From Streptomyces griseoaurantiacus (GTDB lineage: Bacteria; Actinomycetota; Actinomycetes; Streptomycetales; Streptomycetaceae), in NCBI GenBank assembly GCA_014656015.1, contig BNBP01000016.1, forward strand, positions 43,865-107,864: a stretch of DNA of 64,000 nt. The letters are read 5' to 3'. Below the pieces are notes generated by a model. It did no database searches and was not told the DNA's origin. It saw only the letters and a list, made by a program, of their open reading frames with translations. A program made the translations under genes and the position numbers. Shown here one piece after another: positions 26,789 to 37,885 of this stretch. The stretch's first letter is position 1; each line of letters starts with the position of its first letter.

Positions 26789-28960
26789 ATGTTCCGAAGC
26801 ATTGGGAACACCGTCGTCCGACATCCCGTCTGGACGATCGTGGCATGGCTGATCGCGGCGGTGGCGATCGTGGCCACCGCGCCCAGCCTGCCCTCGAACA
26901 GCGACGAGAGCAGCTTCCTGCCCAAGAGCTACGAGTCGATCAAGGCCGCCGAGCTCCAGGAGAGGGCGTTCCCCAGCGCCTTCACCCCGTCCGCGATCGC
27001 GCTCTACCAGCGCACGGACGGAGGCAAGCTGACCGCGGACGACCGCAAGGACGTCGGCCGCATCACCTCCGAGCTGGGCAAGAAGCACATCGACCAGGTC
27101 CAGAAGGTCGTCCCCGGCCAGCCGTCCAAGGACGGCAAATACACCATGACCCTGGTCCAGATGGACAGCAAGAAGGCCGGACAGCCCGAGCAGGCCGACG
27201 CCGCCAAGGAGCTCCGCGACGCGGTCAAGGCCCTGACCAAGGGCACCGACCTCGAGGCCAGACTGGGCGGCTCCGCCGCGCAGGCCCTCGACCAGCAGGA
27301 CTCCTCCAAGCGGGGCGAGGCGCTGATCGGCATCGGCACCTTCGTCATCATCCTGGTGACCCTGCTGATCATCTTCCGGGCGCCGATCCTCGCCGTGCTG
27401 CCACTGATCCTGATAGGCGTGGTGTCCGCGATCGCCAACGGGCTCATCGCGTACGCCACCAAACTGTTCGACCTGCAGGCCAACAGCTCCGTCTCCTCGA
27501 TCCTCATCGTCGTGCTGTTCGGCGTCGGCACCGACTACTTCCTGTTCCTGATGTTCCGCTACCGCGAGCGCCTGCGTGCCGGTGACGAACCCAAGCAGGC
27601 CATGGTCAACGCCGTCGCCCGGGTCGGCGAGGCCATCGCCTCGGCCGCCGGGGCGGTCATCATCGCCTTCCTCGCCCTGGTGCTCTCCACCCTCGGCTTC
27701 CTCAAGCAGATGGGCCCGGCGCTCGCCATCGCGGTCGCGGTCACCCTGGTCGCGGGGCTGACGCTGATCCCGGCCGTCGTCTCCCTCATCGGGCCGAAGG
27801 TCTTCTGGCCGTCCAAGTCCTGGCAGCGCGAGCCGGAGAACGCCCGCTTCGCCGCGCTCGGCCGCGGGGTGCGCCGCCGTCCCGGGCTGACCGCCGCACT
27901 CTCCGGCCTGGTCCTGGTCGTGCTGTCCCTCGGCACGCTCGGCTTCAACGCCACGTTCGACCTGGCCTCGGGCTCCATGCCCAAGACCAAGGAGTCCATG
28001 GTCGTCCAGGACGAGATGCAGAAGGCGTACTCGGCGGGTGCGGCCGCGCCCACCGACGTCTACCTCTCCCGCGAGGACGGCAAGCCGCTGGACAAGGCCT
28101 CCTTCGACGCGTACGCGAAGAAGCTCGGCGCCGTGGACGGCGTCAACAGTGCCCGCATGACCCAGGTCAGCGAGGACGGCGCCACCGCCGACTTCACCGT
28201 CACGCTCAAGTACGACGCCGCCGCGGACAAGGCGATCGACACCGTCGGCGACGTGCGCGACGTAGCGCACTCGGCCGCCCCCGAGGGCACCAGCGCGCTC
28301 GTCGGCGGCATGTCCTCGATCTACAAGGACATCGACACCGCGGTCAACCACGACTACCGGACGGTGTTCCCGGTCGCGGCGCTGCTCATCATGGTGATCC
28401 TCGGACTGCTGCTGCGCAGTGTCGTCGCGCCCTGGTACCTGATGGCCTCCGTGGGGCTGGGCTTCGGCGCCACGCTCGGCGCCACCGTGTTGATCTTCCA
28501 GAACGGCCAGGGCCACTCGGGGCTGATGTTCATGCTCCCGGTGATCATGTACCTCTTCGTCGTGGCCATCGGCACCGACTACAACATCCTCATGATCGCC
28601 CGGCTGCGCGAGGAGGCCCGCGAGGGCCGCGATCCGCGCGAGGCCGCCGGCATGGCACTGCGGTACGCCGGGCCGACCGTGGCCGCGGCCGGATTCATCC
28701 TGGCGGCCACCTTCGCCACGATGATGCTCGCGGGCAACGCGCTGCTCACGGAGATGGGCTTCGCGGTGTCCTTCGGCATCGCGATCGCCGCGTTCGTGAT
28801 GTCGATGTTCTTCACCCCGAGCCTCACCGCGCTCATCGGCCACGCCGCATGGTGGCCGGGCCACGGCGACCGTAGTGAGGCCGAGCCGGACACCGCCACC
28901 GCGGCGGCCGGCGAGGAGCGGACCGCGGTGACCCCCGACCCGTCGGGACACGGCCACTGA
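26789..28960 (+). CDS. MMPL/RND family membrane exporter
   Basis: A 723-residue protein with the MMPL layout: one TM near the N-terminus, a 150-residue outer loop (SDESSFLPKSYESIKAAELQ), five TMs (about 180-350), a second soluble loop and five more TMs (about 530-710). The twin motif GTDYFLFLMFRYRE / GTDYNILMIARLREE carries the GxxxDY signature of RND proton-driven pumps. Known MMPL proteins export lipids or hydrophobic compounds. ATG 26789 is preceded by GGGAGGA. The ORF upstream of this codon is not TM-like. It stands alone and ends at a 19-bp hairpin. Confidence 0.9.
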   Translation: MFRSIGNTVVRHPVWTIVAWLIAAVAIVATAPSLPSNSDESSFLPKSYESIKAAELQERAFPSAFTPSAIALYQRTDGGKLTADDRKDVGRITSELGKKHIDQVQKVVPGQPSKDGKYTMTLVQMDSKKAGQPEQADAAKELRDAVKALTKGTDLEARLGGSAAQALDQQDSSKRGEALIGIGTFVIILVTLLIIFRAPILAVLPLILIGVVSAIANGLIAYATKLFDLQANSSVSSILIVVLFGVGTDYFLFLMFRYRERLRAGDEPKQAMVNAVARVGEAIASAAGAVIIAFLALVLSTLGFLKQMGPALAIAVAVTLVAGLTLIPAVVSLIGPKVFWPSKSWQREPENARFAALGRGVRRRPGLTAALSGLVLVVLSLGTLGFNATFDLASGSMPKTKESMVVQDEMQKAYSAGAAAPTDVYLSREDGKPLDKASFDAYAKKLGAVDGVNSARMTQVSEDGATADFTVTLKYDAAADKAIDTVGDVRDVAHSAAPEGTSALVGGMSSIYKDIDTAVNHDYRTVFPVAALLIMVILGLLLRSVVAPWYLMASVGLGFGATLGATVLIFQNGQGHSGLMFMLPVIMYLFVVAIGTDYNILMIARLREEAREGRDPREAAGMALRYAGPTVAAAGFILAATFATMMLAGNALLTEMGFAVSFGIAIAAFVMSMFFTPSLTALIGHAAWWPGHGDRSEAEPDTATAAAGEERTAVTPDPSGHGH

Positions 28961-28975
28961 CCCTCCCCGCCCGCA

Positions 28976-29018
28976 CCGCACGGCGGCCCGCTCCCTCCCG
29001 GAGCGGGCCGCCGTGCGG
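28976..29018. terminator. Strong two-way terminator hairpin
   Basis: A perfect 19-bp stem: arm CCGCACGGCGGCCCGCTCC (28976-28994), loop CTCCC, complementary arm 29000-29018. It lies between the MMPL stop and the leftward transporter remnant. Confidence 0.9.
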
Positions 29019-29049
29019 CGTACGGGGCGAGGGACCCGCCACCGCGCGG

Positions 29050-29499
29050 GCCCCCTCGGATCCGGCTCGTCGCCGACGTGCCGGCCGACAGCCGCCGGGC
29101 GGCGTGGACGGGGAGCACCGACAGCAGGACCAGGACGGCGGCCACCACGCTGACCACGGGGGCCTGCTGGGGGCGGGTCATGTTGTCGTAGATCCACAGG
29201 GGCAGGGTCCGCACGCCCGGCCCCGCGGTGAACGTGGTGACCACGATCTCGTCGAAGGAGAGGGCGAACGCGAGCAGTGCGCCCGCCGGCAGCGCCGGGC
29301 GCAGCTGCGGAAAGGTGACGTCCAGGAAGGCGCGGAAGGTGTGCGCCCCGAGGTCCATGGCCGCCGCCTCCTGGGAGGCGGTGGTACGGCGCAGCCGGGC
29401 GGCGACGTTGTCGAAGACCACGACGACGCAGAACGTGGCGTGACCGACGACGGTGAACAACCCGAGCCCCACCCCGAGCGGCTGAAGGACCGTCCCGAA
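29050..29499 (-). pseudogene. Polyamine-type ABC permease (PotC-like), C-terminal remnant
   Basis: The translation contains LFTVVGHATFCVVVVF, then the EAA-loop pattern EAAAMDLGAHTFRAFLDVTFPQLRPAL, then LLAFALSFDEIVVTTF and RTLPLWIYDNMTRP. This is the second half of a spermidine/putrescine-type inner-membrane permease. The first half of the permease is absent; the sequence runs directly on from a broken ATPase gene (29500-29991) in one reading frame. The C-terminal end is uncertain because the frame continues as antisense of the MMPL gene. It cannot form a working permease. Confidence 0.8.
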
Positions 29500-29991
29500 C
29501 GCCGAGCGGTTCGTCCAGGAGCAGCACCCGCGGTCGGCCGACGAGGGCGCGGGCGAGCGCGACGTGCTGCGCTGACCGCCGGCCAGCTGCGCGGGGCGCC
29601 GCCGCCCGTGGTCAGCGAGCCGCACCGCGGCGAGCGCCTCCCCGGTGCGGCGCACCCGATCGGCGCGGGCCGCCTCGCGCACCCTGAGCCCGTAGGCGAC
29701 GCTCTGCTCCACCGTCATGTGCGGAAACAGGGCGTAGTCCTGGAAGACGGTGTGCACCTCGTGCGCGAAGGGCGCCAGGTCGGTGACGTCCCGCCCGGCG
29801 AGTTCGATCCGGCCCTCGTCGGGCTGTTCGAACCCCGCGATCAGCCGCAGCAGCGTGGTCTCGCCCGAGCCGGACGGCCCGAGCAGGGAGAAGAACTCGC
29901 CGTCCCCGATCCCCAGGTCGACCCCGGCCACCGCGGCCGTGTGCCCGAAGGGCTTCCGTACCTCCCGCGGCCGAGTCGCATGCCGCTCCAT
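29500..29991 (-). pseudogene. Polyamine-type ABC ATPase (PotA-like), N-terminal remnant
   Basis: From ATG 29991 the translation follows a PotA-type ATPase: PFGHTAAVAGVDLGIGDGEFFSLLGPSGSGETTLLRLIAGFEQPDEG. The Walker A lysine is Glu (GSGETT for GSGKTT). Near 29568 one base is missing: the signature reads LAGGQRSTSRS, but restoring one base gives [29 protein letters not shown]. After Walker B the sequence jumps into a permease. So the gene has a point mutation, a frameshift and a deletion that removed the rest of the ATPase, any PotB gene and half of PotC. Confidence 0.85.
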
Positions 29992-30244
29992 GGTCCGCAG
30001 CCCTTCCAGGCGCCCGCCGGGTCGAGTCGTGAGGATGGGAACGTCCGGTTGGTGCCGCAGGACCGCCGTGTGCTGCCCGCGTGACGATCGTGTGCCCGGT
30101 CTCCGGTCCCTCCGTGCCCCGTGGGCGGCCGGAGTCGGCGAAGGGGCGGGTGTGGCGCCGGGCCGGCGGTCTCTGCGAGGGGGTGGCCCGCCGGGGCCCG
30201 GCGCGGCCGGCCTGCCGTGGGACGGGCCGCGGCCGGCGGCGCAG

Positions 30245-30943
30245 TCACTGAGCGGGCTGCTTCTCCTGCTCCGGGGCGCCCGACTCGGCGGTGACGGCGG
30301 TGTAGAAGACGGAGGAACCCTGCTTGGAGCGGTGCGCCCGGTCCTTGGCCACCAGCGCCTCCAGGGTGTTGCGCACGACGGTCGTCTTGACGGCCCGCTC
30401 GGGGTGGAGCTTGTCCAGCGCCGCGGCGATCTCGGCGGCGGAACGCGGCTCGGTCTGCCCGGTCAGGTGGTCCCGGACCAGGGTGACGAGCGTGGGGGCG
30501 GACTTCTCCGCCCTCTGGGCACCGGTGTTCTTCGCCGGCGTCTTGGCGCGCGCCTTGGACGGTGCCTTCTTCGCGGCGCTCCTGGAGGTGCTCGTGCGGG
30601 CGGCGGGCTTGTCGGCCGGCTTCGCCGCGGACTTCTCCGCCTTCCTGGCCGGGGCCTTGGCCGGCTTCCCCGAGGCCGCACCGGACTTCTTGCGCGGCGC
30701 GGGCACCGGTGCGCCGGGGGTGACCGCGGGCGTGGGCGCGGTGGCCGCGGGTGTGAGGCCGAGGGCCTCGCGGAGGTTCACCAGCACCGCGTGGTCCTGC
30801 CGCAGCGCGGTCAACTGCTCCTGCAAAGCGGCGATTTCCGCTCCGATGCGTTCCTGTTCCTTGGCGTTGCGCTCCAGATCCTCGGCCACCTGAGCCGTGT
30901 ACTGCGAGGTCAACCCGGGCGCCGTAGTGGTGCTTTCAGACAT
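30245..30943 (-). CDS. Histone H1-like protein with coiled coil and C-terminal winged-helix-like domain
   Basis: 232 residues in three parts. Residues 1-60 form a predicted coiled coil (VAEDLERNAKEQERIGAEIAALQEQLTALRQ). Residues 75-150 are a Lys/Ala/Pro-rich stretch like eukaryotic histone H1 or AlgP tails (KKSGAASGKPAKAPARKAEK). Residues 150-215 are a winged-helix-like region (SAPTLVTLVRDHLTGQ...AAEIAAALDKLHPERAVKTTVVRNTLEALVAKDRAHRSKQGSSVFY). ATG 30943 has GGAGGAATAC just upstream. The likely role is nucleoid binding or regulation. A 7+7 palindrome lies 113 bases upstream and may be its operator. Confidence 0.75.
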   Translation of the reverse strand: MSESTTTAPGLTSQYTAQVAEDLERNAKEQERIGAEIAALQEQLTALRQDHAVLVNLREALGLTPAATAPTPAVTPGAPVPAPRKKSGAASGKPAKAPARKAEKSAAKPADKPAARTSTSRSAAKKAPSKARAKTPAKNTGAQRAEKSAPTLVTLVRDHLTGQTEPRSAAEIAAALDKLHPERAVKTTVVRNTLEALVAKDRAHRSKQGSSVFYTAVTAESGAPEQEKQPAQ

Positions 30944-31055
30944 GTATTCCTCCGACTTCCCTGCGCGTGCGCACCTCGGGCGGGCGTGGTGTGCGCACTG
31001 TGCGATGTCAAATGCCGGTTCTCTCACCCCCGGTGTGCCGGGGGCGACACCGATT

Positions 31056-31071
31056 ACTGCTGCACAGCAGT
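31056..31071. promoter_or_regulatory. Palindromic operator candidate
   Basis: ACTGCTG-CA-CAGCAGT: two perfect 7-base inverted arms separated by two bases, 113 bases upstream of the histone-H1-like gene start, in the least GC-rich part of the local intergenic region. The size and spacing suit a dimeric repressor. Which regulator binds is unknown. Confidence 0.5.
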
Positions 31072-31127
31072 GTGGCAGTGATACTACGGAAGTGGGATGT
31101 GTGGCGCGCTTTTCCCCATGTCCGAGA

Positions 31128-31177
31128 AAGGCCCGCACACATGTCCGGGGAGGTGCCCCGGAGGGTGTGCGGGCCTT
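31128..31177 (-). terminator. Two-tier rho-independent terminator
   Basis: Outer 13-bp perfect stem (AAGGCCCGCACAC, 31128-31140, with GTGTGCGGGCCTT, 31165-31177) enclosing an inner 7-bp stem (TCCGGGG 31144-31150, CCCCGGA 31156-31162). Read leftward it follows the response-regulator stop and ends in TTT. Confidence 0.85.
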
Positions 31178-31224
31178 GTGCGCGGGAGCCGCGCGGGGGT
31201 GAGGGGGACGGACGTCCCCCGCGA

Positions 31225-31659
31225 TCAGTGCCGCGGCGGCTTCGCCGCCACGTCCAGGTAGAAGGCGTCGATGCTGCGCACGGCCTCCTCGAACTCCGCG
31301 AGGTTCACCGGCTTGGTGACATACGCGTTGGCGTGCTGGCGGTAGGCGCCCGCCACGTCGTCCGGGGCCGAGGAGGTGGTGAGCACCACGATGGGGATGG
31401 TGCGCAGCTCGGGGTCCTCCTTGACGATGGAGAGGAACTCGCGTCCGTTCATGCGCGGCATGTTGAGGTCCAGCACGATGAGGTCCGGCCGCGGGTTGGC
31501 GGGGTCGCGCAGGTGGTCGAGGGCCGCCATGCCGTCCTCGACCTGGGTGAGGTGGCGGGCACCACGCTCGGCCAGGGCGTCCTGGATGAGCATCGCGTCG
31601 GCGAGGTCGTCCTCGACCAGCAGCACGTCGTACGGGTGGGTCGAGGCGGGCGCAATCAT
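31225..31659 (-). CDS. Single-domain response regulator (Rcp1/CheY-like)
   Basis: A 144-residue receiver domain with no output domain. The acidic pocket is in LLVEDDLAD, the phospho-acceptor Asp in LIVLDLNMP (D64), the Thr/Ser in VVLTTSSAPDD and the Lys in YVTKPVNL. The sequence type is that of Rcp1-like regulators that partner phytochrome-class histidine kinases. The divergent CHASE3 kinase (32156) is of that class, so it is the likely partner. It starts 2 bases after the stop of the upstream HTH-like gene, so translation is coupled. Output must be by protein contact. Confidence 0.9.
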   Translation of the reverse strand: MIAPASTHPYDVLLVEDDLADAMLIQDALAERGARHLTQVEDGMAALDHLRDPANPRPDLIVLDLNMPRMNGREFLSIVKEDPELRTIPIVVLTTSSAPDDVAGAYRQHANAYVTKPVNLAEFEEAVRSIDAFYLDVAAKPPRH

Positions 31660-31661
31660 GG

Positions 31662-32030
31662 TTACGAGCTCCGGGTGATGGTGCGGGTGGGGGAATGGGG
31701 CATGGCGTTGGTCACAAGGCCCGGCCAACGGCGGCGCGCGCCCTGGCGGCTCATGTTGGAGGCATCGCCGATCTGGGGGTAACCGGCCCCGGCCGCGGCG
31801 GCCGCCCGTGCCGCGCCGTACTGGAGATGGTGCACGGCCTGTTCGAGATTGGCCAGTACGTGCAGGCGCGCCAGGGCCCGTGCGCGGTCGGCGCCCGCCT
31901 CGTCCTCCGGACCGGGCTGGGGACGCAGCACCCGGTCGGCGAGGGTGTGGACGAGGCGGTCCGCGGCATCGGTGACCAGAGCTGAGGTCTCCGCCTGACT
32001 CATGCGGGGGGAGAAGGGGGTGCCGGTCAT
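31662..32030 (-). CDS. Small helical protein with HTH-like C-terminal part
   Basis: 122 residues, helical and acidic in the first 85 (ALVTDAADRLVHTLADRVLR...ARLHVLANLEQAVHHLQYG). It then has AARAAAAAGAGYPQIGDASNMSRQGARRRWP, which fits the helix-turn-helix pattern seen in many Streptomyces proteins (Ala-rich helix, turn, IG..xxMSRQxARxRW). ATG 32030 faces the divergent kinase promoter. It ends 2 bases before the response-regulator ATG. Probably a DNA-binding partner that gives the single-domain regulator an output; this is inference. Confidence 0.6.
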   Translation of the reverse strand: MTGTPFSPRMSQAETSALVTDAADRLVHTLADRVLRPQPGPEDEAGADRARALARLHVLANLEQAVHHLQYGAARAAAAAGAGYPQIGDASNMSRQGARRRWPGLVTNAMPHSPTRTITRSS

Positions 32031-32060
32031 GGCGTCACTGTAAGCGGCCGGGATGCCCTT

Positions 32061-32078
32061 CGACAACAAGCGTTGTCG
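32061..32078. promoter_or_regulatory. Inverted repeat in the divergent signalling promoter
   Basis: CGACAAC-AAGC-GTTGTCG, perfect 7-base arms with a 4-base spacer, lying between the divergent starts at 32030 and 32156. A good candidate operator for the small HTH-like protein made from this same promoter region. Confidence 0.5.
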
Positions 32079-32155
32079 TCCGACCGGTACAGTTGCCCTG
32101 CCGTACATTCGACACGGCATGTGAGTGACGGTGTTCGGCTGAGGGAGCGGTAGGC

Positions 32156-33736
32156 GTGAGGGACGAGCGGGCGGCACGGGCCGGTGTCACGGTGTCCGGA
32201 TGGACGACCCGGCGCTGGCTGCGGGTCGGAGTCGGGGCGACCCTGGCGGTGCTGGCCGTCCTCGGCGGACTCGGCACCTGGAGCATGGCCCGTGCCTCGG
32301 ACCTCACCAGCCAGGTCGTGGACACCAACTCCCCGGCGCTGATCTCCGCGGTGCGGCTGGAGGCCGCCCTGGTCAACCAGGAGACCGGCGTCCGCGGCTA
32401 CGGCCTCGCGGGCCAGCGGGACTTCCTCGCCCCCTACAACCAGGGCGTCGCCGACGAGAAGGCCGCGCTGAGCCGGCTCAGGCCGCTGATCCGGGACGAC
32501 GAGACGGCCCGCAAGGACCTCGCCGACGTCGAGCGGCTCGCCGATCAGTGGCAGCGGCGGATCGCCCACCCGGTGGCCGCCGCGCCCGCCGGGTCCGCGG
32601 TGCCCCTGGCCACGGAGCGCGCGGACGAGGGGAAGCGGACCTTCGACTCGCTTCGCAGCGCCCTGGACCGGCAGCAGACCCACCTCCAGGACAGCCGTGA
32701 GGCCGCGAGCGAGGACCTCGCCCGGGCGATCACCCTGCGCAACTGGGTGTTCACGGCGATCGCGTTGAGCATCCTCGTCGTCGCCGCGCTGATCTTCGAG
32801 GGCCTGCGCCGGGGCGTGACCGCTCCGCTGACCCGGATCGCCACCTCGGCCCGGGAGGTCGCCAAGGGCCGCTTCGACCGGCCGATCGCCGCCGAGGGTC
32901 CCGCCGACCTGCGCCGCCTCGGCATGGACGTGGAGGAGATGCGCCGGCGCCTGGTGGCGGAGCTCGCCCACACCGAACGCTCCCGGCAGCAGCTCGACGA
33001 GCAGGCGGCCGACCTCAGGCGGTCCAACGCCGAACTGGAGCAGTTCGCCTACGTCGCCTCGCACGACCTCCAGGAGCCCCTGCGCAAGGTCTCCAGCTTC
33101 ACCCAGCTCCTCCAGCGGCGCTACGGCGAGCAGCTCGACGAGCGCGCCGACCAGTACATCGCCTTCGCCGTCGACGGCGCCAACCGCATGCAGGTGCTCA
33201 TCAACGACCTGCTGGCCTTCTCCCGTGTGGGCCGGGTGCACAACGAGAGCCGCGAGGTCGACCTCGAGGCACTCGTCGAGCGCACCCTGGGCACCCTCAG
33301 CATGGCGGCGGAGGAAACGGGCGCGGAGATCACCCACGACCCGCTGCCCACCGTGCTCGGCGACACCACCCAGCTCGGCATGCTCTGGCAGAACCTGCTC
33401 TCCAACGCCCTGAAGTTCCACAGCCCCGAGCGCCTCCCGCGCATCCACATCGAGGCCCGCCAGGACGGCGACACGTGGCACTTCGCCGTGCGCGACAACG
33501 GCATCGGCATCGCCCCCGAGTTCCGCGACAAGGTCTTCGTCATCTTCCAGCGCCTGCACACCAAGGACGCCTATCCCGGCACCGGGATCGGCCTGGCCAT
33601 GTGCAAGAAGGTCGTGGAGTTCCACGGCGGCACCATCGGCATCGACCCCGAGCACGGCCCCGGCACCCGGGTCGTCTTCACGCTCCCCGCGCTGCGGGCC
33701 GCGGAGCCGGACACGACCGAGGAGCCGAGCGCGTGA
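32156..33736 (+). CDS. CHASE3-HAMP sensor histidine kinase
   Basis: A 526-residue membrane kinase. TM1 lies at about 20-42, then an extracytoplasmic CHASE3 domain (LEAALVNQETGVRGYGLAGQRDFLAPY). TM2 lies near 198-220, then HAMP (LTRIATSAREVAKGRFD), a coiled coil and a dimerisation domain with the phospho-acceptor His303 in VASHDLQEPLRKVSSF. The ATPase domain has N-box NLLSNALKFH, DNGIGIAPEF and GTGIGLAMCKKVVE. This is the phytochrome/Rcp-type kinase core. GTG 32156 follows GGAGCGG. Its TGA overlaps the GTG of the REC-PP2C gene by four bases (GTGA), so the two are translationally coupled. Confidence 0.93.
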   Translation: MRDERAARAGVTVSGWTTRRWLRVGVGATLAVLAVLGGLGTWSMARASDLTSQVVDTNSPALISAVRLEAALVNQETGVRGYGLAGQRDFLAPYNQGVADEKAALSRLRPLIRDDETARKDLADVERLADQWQRRIAHPVAAAPAGSAVPLATERADEGKRTFDSLRSALDRQQTHLQDSREAASEDLARAITLRNWVFTAIALSILVVAALIFEGLRRGVTAPLTRIATSAREVAKGRFDRPIAAEGPADLRRLGMDVEEMRRRLVAELAHTERSRQQLDEQAADLRRSNAELEQFAYVASHDLQEPLRKVSSFTQLLQRRYGEQLDERADQYIAFAVDGANRMQVLINDLLAFSRVGRVHNESREVDLEALVERTLGTLSMAAEETGAEITHDPLPTVLGDTTQLGMLWQNLLSNALKFHSPERLPRIHIEARQDGDTWHFAVRDNGIGIAPEFRDKVFVIFQRLHTKDAYPGTGIGLAMCKKVVEFHGGTIGIDPEHGPGTRVVFTLPALRAAEPDTTEEPSA

Positions 33737-34965
33737 CTCCGCTCCCGCCCGGTGTCCGCGACGTCGGGGAACTGCGCATCCTGCTGGTCGAGGACGACGC
33801 GGGCGACGCGCTGCTGGTCGAGGAACTGCTCTTCGACACCGACCTCGCGCACACCCTCGTGCAGTGCCGCAGCATGGCCGAGGCGCGCGCCGAACTCACC
33901 GCCCGCCCGGCCGACTGCGTGCTGCTGGATCTGCACCTGCCCGACGTCTCCGGCCTCGAGACCATCGACGCGGTCCGGGGCACCGGCACGGAGGCGGCGG
34001 TCATCGTCCTGACCGGCCTGGCCGAGTCCCACGCCGGGGTCGAGGCACTCGCCGCGGGCGCGCAGGACTACCTCGTCAAGGGCAAGGTCGACCCCGAACT
34101 GCTGCAGCGCGCGGTCCGCTACGCCGTCCAGCGCAAGCAGTCCGAACTCGCCGGGGTCGCCCTGCACGAGGGCCGGCTGCGCGCCCAGGAGAACGCGCGC
34201 CTGGAACGCGGTCTGCTGCCCCTGCCGTTGCTCAGATCACCCCGCGTGACCACCACCACCCGGTACTTCCCCGGCCGTGAACAGGCCCTCCTCGGCGGCG
34301 ACTTCCTGGACGTCGTACAGACCGAGGACGGCCTCGTGCACGCCGTCGTCGGCGACGTCAGCGGCCATGGACCCGACGCGGCGGCCCTCGGCGTCTGTCT
34401 GCGCATCGCCTGGCGCGCGCTGACCCTCGGCGGTCACCGCGGGCACGGGCTGCTGCACCTGCTGGAGCAGATCCACCTGGCCGAACGCACCCACAACGAC
34501 CTGTTCACCACCTGCACCCTCCTCACCGCCGACCTGGTCGCGGGCACCGCCACCATCCACCTGGCGGGTCACCACGAGCCCCTGCTGCTCGACCGGGACG
34601 GCCCCCAGGTGGTGAAGGCCGCCCACGGCCTCGCCCTCGGCATCCTCCCCGGCACCGAGCACTGGCCCGCCACCACCGTCACCCTGCCCCCCGCCGGCGC
34701 CCTGCTCGTCTACACCGACGGCCTCATCGAGGGCTACGCGGACGGCGGCGCCGTGGAGGCGGACGGCACCGACGAAGCGGGGCACGCGGCGGAGCGGCTG
34801 GGCACGGAGGGGCTGCTGCGCATCCTCGCCCGGACCTCCGAGTCCGATCCCGGCTCCCACCTGGACCGCCTGATCAGCACTGTGCGCACGCTCAACGCCG
34901 ACCGGCACACCGACGACATCGCCGTCCTCCGCCTGGACTGGCAGCCTCCGGGGCCGACCGGCTGA
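33733..34965 (+). CDS. Response regulator fused to SpoIIE-type PP2C phosphatase
   Basis: 410 residues: a receiver domain (phospho-Asp D66 in CVLLDLHLPD, preceded by ILLVEDDAGD), a helical linker (about 140-175) and a PPM/SpoIIE phosphatase with GGDFLDVV, GDVSGHGPDAAALG, TTCTLLTADL and the terminal DDIAVLRLD metal-binding motif. The domain order is that of RsbU/RssB-like switches that control anti-sigma antagonists by dephosphorylation. The start GTG 33733 overlaps the kinase stop. So the kinase likely sets phosphatase activity through the receiver, feeding a SigB-like stress pathway coded elsewhere; this is inferred from domain architecture. Confidence 0.93.
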   Translation: MTPLPPGVRDVGELRILLVEDDAGDALLVEELLFDTDLAHTLVQCRSMAEARAELTARPADCVLLDLHLPDVSGLETIDAVRGTGTEAAVIVLTGLAESHAGVEALAAGAQDYLVKGKVDPELLQRAVRYAVQRKQSELAGVALHEGRLRAQENARLERGLLPLPLLRSPRVTTTTRYFPGREQALLGGDFLDVVQTEDGLVHAVVGDVSGHGPDAAALGVCLRIAWRALTLGGHRGHGLLHLLEQIHLAERTHNDLFTTCTLLTADLVAGTATIHLAGHHEPLLLDRDGPQVVKAAHGLALGILPGTEHWPATTVTLPPAGALLVYTDGLIEGYADGGAVEADGTDEAGHAAERLGTEGLLRILARTSESDPGSHLDRLISTVRTLNADRHTDDIAVLRLDWQPPGPTG

Positions 34966-35104
34966 TCGGGGCGGGCCGGTAGCCACCGGGTGAGGGGAGC
35001 GCCGCGCGGGAAACGCACGAACGGCGCCGTCCGCAGGAGGAGTTGGCCAGGGACGGCCGGCGCGGTGGCGGAAAAAGTTCCCGTGTCGCGAGGCTTCCCC
35101 CGCG

Positions 35105-35160
35105 CTCCGGTCATCAGTTAAATCAAGACGTGAACTAAGCGAACGGGGCAGCGTCCGCGC
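35105..35160 (+). promoter_or_regulatory. A/T-richer promoter region of the secreted discoidin protein
   Basis: Within an otherwise over 70% GC gap (34966-35243), the stretch around 35112-35150 contains AGTTAAATCAAGACGTGAACT, with short inverted ends AGTT/AACT. It is the most likely promoter or operator zone for the gene at 35244. No consensus could be assigned. Confidence 0.35.
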
Positions 35161-35243
35161 GCCTTTGGCGTGCCCTTTCGCGCAACGGTCCGCGGGTGCC
35201 CCGATCCGCGGACGACCCCACCCACCCCACCGCAGGGACATCG

Positions 35244-37781
<2,538 letters not shown>

Positions 37782-37837
37782 CGCCGTTCCCCGGACACCG
37801 TTCCCCGAGTGCGAGGGGAGCGTGACCGGACGCACCA

Positions 37838-37877
37838 GGTGTGCCCCGGGCGGAGCGGACGCCGTCCGGGGCACACC
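37838..37877. terminator. Two-way terminator hairpin
   Basis: GGTGTGCCCCGG (37838-37849) pairs perfectly with CCGGGGCACACC (37866-37877). It lies between the convergent stops at 37781 and 37886. Confidence 0.85.
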
Positions 37878-37885
37878 CGTGTGTC

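Noticed and set aside
26675..29527. Continuous 950-residue frame opposite the MMPL gene
   Set aside because: Only its first part (LLLDEPLG) reflects the broken ABC ATPase in a shifted frame; the rest is an antisense shadow.
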